Assembly (NCBI GenBank): GCA_900543165.1
Contig: UQQQ01000076.1
Coordinates: forward strand, 1 to 6,829
From: an uncultured Dialister sp.
Lineage (GTDB): Bacteria > Bacillota > Negativicutes > Veillonellales > Dialisteraceae
Direction: 5' to 3'
DNA: 6,829 bases
The translations under genes and the position numbers were made by a program. The notes beneath the pieces were generated by a model, which ran no database searches, had not been told where the DNA came from, and saw only the letters and a list, made by a program, of their open reading frames with translations. Below are positions 1-5,593 of the stretch, piece after piece (position 1 is the stretch's first letter; the number at the start of each line of letters is the position of its first letter).

Positions 1-13
1 AAAGCCTCGATGG

Positions 14-198
14 AATGAGAAATTAGAAATGAGAAATGCGAAATGGTAGGGCGGCACATAAAAATATAGAAGCGCCGCGGAGTATAGATCGTTGCGATGC
101 CCGAAGGCCTTCGGATAACGGCTTCCCATTTGTGGTTTCCTGACATCGACCGTTTGGCTGCGAATGAGAAAGATTTCTCGCTTACGCTCGAAATGACG
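14..198 (+). repeat. Modular intergenic repeat, full copy 1
   Basis: The modules in order are: four 7-nt units of the form NNGAAAT (17-44); a GC-rich hairpin GCGGC (51-55) / GCCGC (74-78) around an AT-rich loop; and a core of about 125 bases (72-198) with three hairpins. The hairpins are CCGAA/TTCGG (101-114), AACGG (117-121) / CCGTT (150-154), and ATTTC (173-177) / GAAAT (190-194). The same core is present in the same orientation at 1930-2056. The element lies downstream of the glycosyltransferase gene and has no coding capacity that I would believe. The heptamer and hairpin module is also present inverted at 2079-2153. Confidence 0.85.
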
Positions 199-205
199 AT
201 GCGTG

Positions 206-275
206 AGAGTCTGATGTCTTTTAGTCTCTTAATCCTTAGTCACCAGTCCCTAGTCCCTAGTCCCTAGTCATTCCC
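206..275. repeat. Degenerate heptanucleotide array downstream of the glycosyltransferase
   Basis: Ten consecutive 7-nt units can be read. Three are perfect CCCTAGT (248-268), preceded by CACCAGT, CCTTAGT and TCTTAAT. Further left are GATGTCT and AGAGTCT, with a one-base slip near 219-226. The array ends three bases before the gene's stop codon at 279-281. The three perfect units put TAG in all three frames, and because CTAG is palindromic they do so on both strands. There is no obvious intrinsic terminator for the gene here. Confidence 0.8.
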
Positions 276-278
276 ACC

Positions 279-1733
279 TCACGCACGCTGGAGGATCCAG
301 AGGTCGTACAAACCAGGGATGCGAAGTTCACTGACATGGCGTGCCTCTTCGAAGGCGATAAGGCAGGGCTCTTGGCTCTTGTCTTGGGCAATCAGGATCA
401 CATTGTCTTTTTGGAAGAGGTCTTCTTCTGCGATGAAGGGCATCACGTTCTTTGCATTCCATGAGAGGGCGCCGGGTTTCATGCCGTCGATCTTGTTTGC
501 AGGCTCGGCGCGGTAGATTGTTTTGCCGCTGTAGAAGACGGTGGAGGTGCGATAGTCATGAAGAAAGGCGATGGTCTTGCCGGTGGTGTCTATCTGGGCG
601 AGAGCCTGTCCGGCTTCTTTGCCAGATCGTGTGAGCATGATGGTGGGGGCTACGAAGAGGGTAAGGAGTGTGTAGATGGTGATGGCGGCGCATCCGATCC
701 TTTCAAAGCGCCATGTGAGGTCTCTGTAGAGAAGGGCTGTCAGTATCGCAAGGGAAAAGAGTCCGGGAAAGGTGTAGGTGGTATACTTGGTGGCGATGAG
801 TTCGAAGAAAATATTCACGACGGCGAAGTAAATGAAGAGGAGCTGCGTCGCATTTGAGGAATTTCGGAGATCGAGCTCTTTGCGTTTCCATTTCTTAAAA
901 AGGCTGTAGGGGATGGTGAAGCTCCATGGGGCAAAGCCGATGAAGTAGATGATGAGGTAGAAGTACCATTTGTTCTTCGTCGGATGCTCGGAGACGGTGG
1001 CGCGGAGGAAGTTGTGGACGCCGAGGAAGTTTAAGAGGAAATCGGAGCCGTGGAGGCAGCACATGAGTCCGTACCACGCGCCGGCGATCGCGGTGAAGAG
1101 GAGAAGGCCGGAGAAGAGGTGGACGCGCTTCATTTCTGCAAGGTCTTTGTTGTATGCGAGGAAGAGGAGGGCGGCAAGACCGGGGAGGAGAAGACCGATG
1201 GGGCCCTTGGTGAGGACGGCAAAGGCGGCGGCTGTGTAGCAGAGGTAGTAGTACTTTCTATTTTCGGTATAGCCCATGTAAAAGAAGGCGATCGCCATAC
1301 TCATGAAGAGGAAGAGTGTCGTGTCGGTGATGATGGCTTTCGAGAGAAGCCAGCATTCGACAGAGGTACCAAGGATGATGGCGGAGAGCCAGCCGATCTT
1401 TTCGCTGTAGACGCGTCGGGCGAACCAGTAGGTGAAGAGGACGGAGGCGCTTCCTAGAAGGGCGGAGGGCAGGCGGGATGCCATTTCATTGAAGCCAAAG
1501 AGTGTGTAGGAAAGCGCCAGTTCCCAGTAGTAAAAGATGGGCTTGTCGTACCAGTAGTGCCCGTAGATCTGTGGGGAGATCCAGTCTCCGGAGAGAACCA
1601 TTTCTTTGGCGGTGACGGCGTAGTTGGACTCGGCGGTGTCGGTGACGGGAAGGAGCTCGTTGCCGATGAGGTAGAGGAAGAGGGAAAACATAAGAAGCGT
1701 GAGGTAGGGGTGCTTGCGCAGCAGGGTATACAT
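279..1733 (-). CDS. ArnT/PMT-family membrane glycosyltransferase (GT39/GT83-like)
   Basis: A 484-residue polytopic membrane protein of the dolichyl-phosphate-mannose mannosyltransferase / ArnT superfamily. Such enzymes move a sugar from a polyprenyl-phosphate carrier onto lipid A, a glycan or a protein on the outer face of the inner membrane. After a first membrane helix (about 10-28) comes the first periplasmic loop with the expected acidic residues D32 and E35 in TDTAESNYA, then SGDW (48-51), DKP (63-65) and RLPSAL (87-92). The second acidic site is D137 in KAIITDTTL, and the conserved KGP is at 176-178. Roughly ten to twelve hydrophobic helices are followed by a small soluble tail (about 375-484). 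The length is slightly under the usual 500-550. The residue after AE is S-N rather than the common A-R, a mild deviation. The start is fixed by AAGGAGG four bases upstream. Family assignment is firm. The sugar donor and acceptor cannot be read from sequence, so I give no arnT symbol. The gene stands alone, divergent from the two-component operon. Confidence 0.9.
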   Translation of the reverse strand: MYTLLRKHPYLTLLMFSLFLYLIGNELLPVTDTAESNYAVTAKEMVLSGDWISPQIYGHYWYDKPIFYYWELALSYTLFGFNEMASRLPSALLGSASVLFTYWFARRVYSEKIGWLSAIILGTSVECWLLSKAIITDTTLFLFMSMAIAFFYMGYTENRKYYYLCYTAAAFAVLTKGPIGLLLPGLAALLFLAYNKDLAEMKRVHLFSGLLLFTAIAGAWYGLMCCLHGSDFLLNFLGVHNFLRATVSEHPTKNKWYFYLIIYFIGFAPWSFTIPYSLFKKWKRKELDLRNSSNATQLLFIYFAVVNIFFELIATKYTTYTFPGLFSLAILTALLYRDLTWRFERIGCAAITIYTLLTLFVAPTIMLTRSGKEAGQALAQIDTTGKTIAFLHDYRTSTVFYSGKTIYRAEPANKIDGMKPGALSWNAKNVMPFIAEEDLFQKDNVILIAQDKSQEPCLIAFEEARHVSELRIPGLYDLWILQRA

Positions 1734-1737
1734 AGGG

Positions 1738-1744
1738 CCTCCTT
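1738..1744 (-). promoter_or_regulatory. RBS of the glycosyltransferase gene
   Basis: AAGGAGG on the minus strand, four bases before the ATG at 1733. It is a full-strength Shine-Dalgarno sequence and decides this start. Confidence 0.8.
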
Positions 1745-1764
1745 CAAATCATGGAATTTCTATG

Positions 1765-1792
1765 GCTATAGCTTACTCGCAAGGCTTTACAA
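1765..1792 (-). promoter_or_regulatory. Candidate promoter for the glycosyltransferase gene
   Basis: Minus-strand TTGTAA (1787-1792) and TATAGC (1765-1770) are separated by 16 bases, each matching four of six sigma-70 consensus positions. The predicted start would leave a short leader of about 25 bases before the ATG. The match is by eye only; the stretch between this and the repeat at 1892 shows nothing better. Confidence 0.3.
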
Positions 1793-1891
1793 AATCGGGT
1801 GGAATGGTTAAAGGAAAGATAAACTATGACAATGACGGTTGCGGGATGAAGGGGAATTGCTTATGATGGGGGGAAAGGTTGGCGGGTTTGA

Positions 1892-2056
1892 GGGAAAAAT
1901 TAGGAATTAGGAATGAAGGTGGCGGCTTCGCCGCGAATATATATGGGGCGATGCCCGCAGGTCTGTGGAATGACAGGTTTCCCGTTTCAAGTGCTTTTTC
2001 AAACGACCTGTTTGATCGCAAATGAAAAAGATTCCTCGGCTTCGCTCGGAATGACG
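1892..2056 (+). repeat. Modular intergenic repeat, full copy 2
   Basis: Same architecture and orientation as the copy at 14-198. Heptamers of the ATTAGGA type (1899-1919) are followed by a GCGGC-TTC-GCCGC hairpin (1922-1934), then the core with hairpins CCGCA/TGTGG (1955-1968), ACAGGT (1973-1978) / ACCTGT (2006-2011), and ATTCC (2031-2035) / GGAAT (2048-2052). An outer GCGAT/ATCGC pairing exists only in this copy. By eye the core is about two thirds identical to copy 1, and several stem differences are compensated on the opposite arm. The last block, read in one frame, gives the peptide SSASLGMT, which I regard as an artefact of the repeat. Confidence 0.85.
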
Positions 2057-2078
2057 ACGGCGCGTAGCGCTACCAAAA

Positions 2079-2153
2079 CTCCGCGGCGCTTCTGATTTTT
2101 ATGCGCCGCACCACCATTTCACATTTCGCATTTCTCATTTCTAATTTCTCATT
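2079..2153 (-). repeat. Inverted partial copy of the repeat (heptamer and hairpin module)
   Basis: The reverse complement of this stretch matches 14-82. Bases 2122-2153 equal the complement of 14-45 without a mismatch over 32 bases, and most of the remaining part also agrees. It carries five NNGAAAT heptamers where the left copy has four, the extra unit being GTGAAAT. It has a perfect 7-bp stem GCGGCGC/GCGCCGC around an AT-rich loop. The three-hairpin core is absent on its side. Together with the left copy it forms an inverted repeat pair bracketing the glycosyltransferase gene. Confidence 0.85.
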
Positions 2154-2197
2154 CAAGCAGAGCTTTCAAAAGGAATCAAAGAGCGGTACGCCCTAGG

Positions 2198-2260
2198 GGC
2201 TAATCCTGAACCCTGAACCCTGAACCATGAACCGCTAATCCCTAGTCACTACTCACTATT
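2198..2260. repeat. Heptanucleotide array abutting the sensor kinase RBS
   Basis: Nine 7-nt units run in unbroken phase. GGCTAAT is followed by three perfect CCTGAAC (2205-2225), CATGAAC, CGCTAAT, CCCTAGT, CACTACT and CACTATT. The array stops two bases before the Shine-Dalgarno sequence of the kinase gene. TGA recurs in all three plus frames, and CTA trinucleotides supply minus-strand stops. No convincing promoter for the kinase operon is visible in 2154-2262, so transcription may start further upstream in or before the repeats. Confidence 0.8.
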
Positions 2261-2262
2261 CC

Positions 2263-2268
2263 AAGGAG
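2263..2268 (+). promoter_or_regulatory. RBS of the sensor kinase gene
   Basis: AAGGAG, five bases before the ATG at 2274. This supports that start over any internal methionine. Confidence 0.75.
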
Positions 2269-2273
2269 TTCCT

Positions 2274-3740
2274 ATGACGATCAAGAAGAGCCTTATCCTG
2301 TCGCATGTCGCGATGTGCATCCTGCCATTTCTGATGACGTTCTTTGTACTCATGTCTTCCTTCTTGGGATTGTACCTGTACGCGAAGAACGGGAATCATG
2401 TGATGGCGGAGAGTGATTTTCAGTTTCAGGTCATGAGCCAGGTGGTCAGGACTTCGATTTTTCATCATATCCGGCACACGAAAGAGCCGCTCGATGATCA
2501 CTGGGTACTGGATATCATGGACCCGATCGATTCGTATGTGGTGCTTTATCGCGACGGGGAAATCACTCTGCAGTATGGGAATGATACATATCAGCAGATG
2601 GTAGAGGAGCTCAAGCAGCAGAAGGTACAGCAGGAGCTGGATGAGGGAGAGGTCAATGGGACGTACAGCGCAACGCGGATGGGGCAGTACTCTTTTATGG
2701 AGCGCAATAGGATTGCCGGGCATGTATACCATCTCTACATGCTGTCGCACAAGCCGGTGAATCGGAGCGATGCGGCGATCGAGGCGGCCTTTCATGCGAG
2801 CAATCATTTCATCGTCATCTCGCTTGTGATTTTTATCGGTCTGGTTTCCTATGGGCTGTCGCGGTTCATTGTCCGGCGGATCCTGGCGCCTTTGAAGGAG
2901 CTGGAGCGTGGGGCGCAGGCGGTGCAGCAGGGGAATCTGTCGGTGCGTCTTTCCCATCAGGGAAAGGATGAATTCACGCCGGCTATTTCTGCTTTCAATC
3001 TGATGACGGATAAGCTCTCACAGTCGCTTCGCGAGAGGGAAGCGGATGAGGCACGCAGAAAGGAGCTCATCGCCAGTATTTCGCATGATATCCGGACACC
3101 GCTGACGGCGATCCGCGCCTATGTAGAGGGGCTTCTCGACCATGTGGCAGATACGCCGGAAAAAGAGGCGCATTATCTGCGTGTGATCGAGAAGAAATCG
3201 GAGGTTCTGGAGCGTCTGATCGAGCAGCAGCTGCTTCTGACGAAGATGGATCTGGGGGAGAAGGCGCTTCCGCTTGTACCGATCGATCTTTCGAAGCTGG
3301 TCACGGATTTCGTCGAAGAGAATCGTCTTCTCTGGGAAAAGCAGGGGGCAGATTTCCATATCGAAAGCAAAGGGGCGCACAGGATGGCGGGAAATGCGCT
3401 TCTTCTGGAGCGGATCATGGAGAATCTCATCACGAACAGCATCCGCTATAAAAAGGAAGAGCGGGTGAAGATCGACATCAGGGTGGAAAGCAGCGGGGAC
3501 TGTGTCCTGCTCACCGTTGAAGACAATGGGAGCGGCGTAGCGGAGGAGGCGCTTTCCCGTCTCACGGAGGCCTTCTATCGGACGGACCTCGCGAGAAGCC
3601 ACACGGACAAGGGCAGCGGGCTCGGGCTTGCCATCGTAAAGCGGGCGGTGACACTCATGCATGGTACGCTGTCTATGGATAATCGCACGCCGCACGGACT
3701 CTTGGTGCAGATTTCTTTTCCGAAGGAGGAAAAGTCATGA
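2274..3740 (+). CDS. Two-component sensor histidine kinase (HAMP, HisKA, HATPase_c)
   Basis: A 488-residue membrane sensor kinase. One membrane helix (about 7-36) and a second (178-197) flank an extracytoplasmic domain of about 140 residues that I do not recognise, so the stimulus is unknown. A HAMP linker follows (about 199-254). The dimerisation domain has the H-box SISHDIRTPL with the phosphorylated His271. The ATP-binding domain has the N-box (N384, N388), G1 box DNGSG with D417, F-box around F434 and G2 box GSGLGL (447-452). All catalytic motifs are intact, so the kinase should be active. It phosphorylates the regulator encoded next, whose ATG overlaps this gene's TGA. The order kinase before regulator is the reverse of the more common arrangement in OmpR-type pairs. 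Histidine kinase function is certain; a more specific name is not justified. Confidence 0.96.
   Translation: MTIKKSLILSHVAMCILPFLMTFFVLMSSFLGLYLYAKNGNHVMAESDFQFQVMSQVVRTSIFHHIRHTKEPLDDHWVLDIMDPIDSYVVLYRDGEITLQYGNDTYQQMVEELKQQKVQQELDEGEVNGTYSATRMGQYSFMERNRIAGHVYHLYMLSHKPVNRSDAAIEAAFHASNHFIVISLVIFIGLVSYGLSRFIVRRILAPLKELERGAQAVQQGNLSVRLSHQGKDEFTPAISAFNLMTDKLSQSLREREADEARRKELIASISHDIRTPLTAIRAYVEGLLDHVADTPEKEAHYLRVIEKKSEVLERLIEQQLLLTKMDLGEKALPLVPIDLSKLVTDFVEENRLLWEKQGADFHIESKGAHRMAGNALLLERIMENLITNSIRYKKEERVKIDIRVESSGDCVLLTVEDNGSGVAEEALSRLTEAFYRTDLARSHTDKGSGLGLAIVKRAVTLMHGTLSMDNRTPHGLLVQISFPKEEKS
3723..3729 (+). promoter_or_regulatory. RBS of the response regulator, inside the kinase gene
   Basis: AAGGAGG, seven bases before the regulator ATG at 3737 and lying within the last codons of the kinase. 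With the ATGA stop/start overlap (3737-3740) it implies translational coupling of the pair. Confidence 0.8.
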
Positions 3741-4423
3741 AACGTATATTGATCGTAGAAGATGATGAAGACATTGCTTCCATCGAGAAGGATTATCTGG
3801 AAGTCAGCGGGTATCAGGTGACGGCGGAAATCAATGGGACAAAGGGGCTGACGGAAGCGCTCTCGGGCGAGTATGATCTGATTCTTCTGGATATCATGCT
3901 GCCGGGGATGGACGGTTTTCAGATCTGTCGAAAGCTTCGGGGCAAGCTCGACATCCCGATCATGATGGTCACGGCAAAGCGGACGGATATCGATCATATC
4001 CGGGGGCTGGGCTTTGGCGCCGATGATTATATCGAGAAACCCTTCTCCCCCGGCGTGCTGGTCGCAAAAGTGAAGTCGCAGCTCGCGCAGTATGAACGTC
4101 TCAAGGGGAAAAAGAAAGCAGGAGAGCGCATAACTCTGGGGGATATCGTGCTCGAGTCGGATACCCATCGCGTCTTCGTCCGCGGCGAAGAGAAAACGCT
4201 GCCGAATAAGGAATTCAAGCTGCTGGAGTATCTCATGCTTCATCCCGATGTCGTGTACAGCCGTGAAACCCTCTACACGCGCATCTGGGAGATGGATTCG
4301 CTCGGCAATACGGCGACCGTCCCCGTACATATCAACCGCGTCCGTGAGGCGGTGGAGAAGGATCCGGCGCATCCGAAGCATATCCTGACCATCTGGGGCG
4401 TGGGATATAAGTTTGTGCCGTAG
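3737..4423 (+). CDS. OmpR/PhoB-family response regulator
   Basis: A 228-residue DNA-binding regulator of typical family length. The receiver domain (1-118) has the acidic pocket D9/D10, the phosphoacceptor D52 in LLDIMLPGMDG, the switch residue T79 and the conserved K101-P102. A short lysine-rich linker (about 121-130) leads to a winged-helix domain (131-228) with the EFKLLEYL helix, a recognition helix around VPVHINRVREAVE and the terminal wing GVGYKF. It is co-transcribed and coupled with the upstream kinase, so it should be that kinase's partner. Target genes cannot be read directly. The divergent glycosyltransferase is a plausible target by position, but I saw no clear pair of direct repeats typical of OmpR-type binding sites there. 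Transcription most likely ends at the hairpin at 4508-4549. Confidence 0.96.
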   Translation: MKRILIVEDDEDIASIEKDYLEVSGYQVTAEINGTKGLTEALSGEYDLILLDIMLPGMDGFQICRKLRGKLDIPIMMVTAKRTDIDHIRGLGFGADDYIEKPFSPGVLVAKVKSQLAQYERLKGKKKAGERITLGDIVLESDTHRVFVRGEEKTLPNKEFKLLEYLMLHPDVVYSRETLYTRIWEMDSLGNTATVPVHINRVREAVEKDPAHPKHILTIWGVGYKFVP

Positions 4424-4429
4424 ATTGGT

Positions 4430-4479
4430 GACTAGGGACTGGTGATTAGGGGACTAGGGATTAGACTGGAAGATATTAG
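4430..4479. repeat. Heptanucleotide array downstream of the response regulator
   Basis: Units GACTAGG, GACTGGT and GATTAGG, one extra G, then GACTAGG and GATTAGA, fading into CTGGAAG and ATATTAG. It begins six bases after the regulator's stop codon. TAG at 4433, 4447 and 4455 covers all three plus frames; CTA/TTA at 4432, 4446 and 4454 covers all three minus frames. Confidence 0.75.
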
Positions 4480-4486
4480 ACTACAG

Positions 4487-4504
4487 ATGTTTGAATGCAA
4501 ACAT
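4487..4504. other. Small hairpin preceding the terminator
   Basis: ATGTTTG (4487-4493) and CAAACAT (4498-4504) pair perfectly over seven bases with an AATG loop. It lies three bases from the terminator stem. It has no U-run of its own, so it may only support termination or protect the RNA end. Confidence 0.5.
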
Positions 4505-4507
4505 GAT

Positions 4508-4549
4508 AAAAGGCCCGTGATTCTCCATCGAGAGAATCACGGGTCTTTT
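4508..4549. terminator. Bidirectional intrinsic terminator
   Basis: An 18-bp stem (4508-4525 with 4532-4549) contains a single G-T pair and a 6-nt loop CATCGA. The GC-rich centre is CCCGTGATTCTC. The stem ends in A-runs on the left and T-runs on the right, so either strand gives a stem followed by uridines. It sits between the convergent response regulator and AEC transporter genes and should terminate both. Confidence 0.92.
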
Positions 4550-4557
4550 AGTCGTCA

Positions 4558-4585
4558 GAAGTCTGATGTCTAATGTCTAATATCA
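4558..4585. repeat. Short heptanucleotide array between terminator and transporter end
   Basis: Four in-phase units GAAGTCT, GATGTCT, AATGTCT and AATATCA. It lies 18 bases from the stop codon of the minus-strand transporter. It shares GATGTCT with the array near 213-219. Confidence 0.65.
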
Positions 4586-4603
4586 CCTGCCAACAACCAT
4601 TTC

Positions 4604-5581
4604 CTATCCAATAGGGAACAGGACACGTGCCAGATAGATGACGCCGGTCATGGTGATGCAGGAGAGGAAGGTGCTCATCATGACGAGCTCGGTCGCGAAG
4701 TCTTCAAAATTGTGAAATTCGACGGCGTAGAGAACGGAGTTGACGGCGCCGGGGACGGAGGTCATGATGAGGATGGTCTGCTTCAGGACGGGGGACAGGT
4801 GGAGGCCTGCGAGGTCAGAGAGCAGAAGGAGAAGGTAGGCCAGAAGCGGAGCGATGACGAGGCGGATGGTGCAGCCGGCCCATGCATCGATGTCTCGAAA
4901 GACGATGGTACTCCGATGGATCTGGATGCCGAGGGCGAGCATGACGATGGAGACGAGGGCATTGGCACAGTTTTCAAAGACCGGCCAGAGGAAGACCTGT
5001 GTCATGTCGAAGCCGGAGAATTTGATGGTGAAGACGGCGACAAGGGTGTAGATGACGGGCATGTGGAAGATGACGGAGATCGCGTCGCGCGGCGTCAGTT
5101 TCCCTTTGCCGGCCTGATAAAGGCCGAGCGTATTCAGCGTCATATTCATCTGCACGAGGAGGATGGTGGCGCAGGCGCTCGCCTGTGCGAGGTAGGGCGT
5201 CTCTCCATCGATGACGTAGGGGGCATTGCCGAAGACGAGGGCGATCAGGGCGATGCCGATGTTTCCGTTATTGGAGAACATAGTGCCGTTTTTGAGGCAT
5301 TCGATCTTCCCGACGGGCATCCCGCGGAATTTCCCATACACCCAGGCGGCGAGCGCGATGAAGAACATCTGCACGAATGCCATGAGGAAGACGTTCAGGA
5401 GCGTCATGTCGATTTCCGCGACGTAGATGCTGTAGAAGATGAAGCTCGGCAGCACGATGAAGAAGGTGAGCTTATTGAGCGAGATGACATCGAGATGGTA
5501 TCTGAGATCGAGCAGGTAGCCGATGGCGACGAAGACCAGAAGCGGCACGATATTGTCTGAAATGATTTGCAGGAAAGCCAT
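4604..5581 (-). CDS. AEC-family (auxin efflux carrier-like) transporter, canonical paralogue
   Basis: A 325-residue integral membrane permease of the AEC family, which in bacteria includes carriers of malate and other small organic anions. About ten hydrophobic helices form two related halves. The first half has the family signature FSNNGNIGIAL (102-112), whose Asn/Gly residues break a membrane helix. The second half has LALGIQI (216-221) and VPGAVNSVLYAVEF (276-289). An in-frame ATG 18 codons upstream (5635) exists, but the strong RBS AAGGAGG five bases before the ATG at 5581 selects the shorter protein, which also has the usual N-terminus for the family. The RBS overlaps the stop codon of the upstream paralogue, giving an intergenic gap of ten bases and probable coupling. 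Substrate unknown. Confidence 0.92.
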   Translation of the reverse strand: MAFLQIISDNIVPLLVFVAIGYLLDLRYHLDVISLNKLTFFIVLPSFIFYSIYVAEIDMTLLNVFLMAFVQMFFIALAAWVYGKFRGMPVGKIECLKNGTMFSNNGNIGIALIALVFGNAPYVIDGETPYLAQASACATILLVQMNMTLNTLGLYQAGKGKLTPRDAISVIFHMPVIYTLVAVFTIKFSGFDMTQVFLWPVFENCANALVSIVMLALGIQIHRSTIVFRDIDAWAGCTIRLVIAPLLAYLLLLLSDLAGLHLSPVLKQTILIMTSVPGAVNSVLYAVEFHNFEDFATELVMMSTFLSCITMTGVIYLARVLFPIG

Positions 5582-5586
5582 GTCTG

Positions 5587-5593
5587 CCTCCTT
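5587..5593 (-). promoter_or_regulatory. RBS of the downstream AEC transporter, overlapping the upstream stop codon
   Basis: AAGGAGG on the minus strand; its AA is part of the TAA stop of the upstream gene (5592-5594). It lies five bases before the ATG at 5581 and decides that start over the ATG at 5635. Confidence 0.85.

Noticed and set aside
206..275. CRISPR array or telomere-like tract
   Set aside because: Units are only seven bases with no spacers, and the unit sequence drifts along the array; there is nothing like a direct repeat with unique spacers.
2064..2073. Ten-base palindrome GTAGCGCTAC
   Set aside because: Too short and within a GC-rich repeat junction; no match elsewhere in the window to suggest a site.
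1913..2095. A 60-codon plus-strand frame over the second repeat copy
   Set aside because: It translates the repeat itself, including SSASLGMT; the first copy of the repeat does not keep the frame.
14..2153. Composite transposon around the glycosyltransferase
   Set aside because: No transposase, no target-site duplication that I could see, and the repeats look like dispersed intergenic elements, not insertion sequences.
2256..2957. Minus-strand open frame opposite the kinase
   Set aside because: Antisense shadow of the kinase gene; His/Arg-rich, with no recognisable family and no RBS.
4712..5560. Long plus-strand open frame (282 codons) opposite the AEC transporter
   Set aside because: It is the antisense of a clearly conserved transporter, and its product is an implausible run of Asp, Glu, Gly and Val with no domain.
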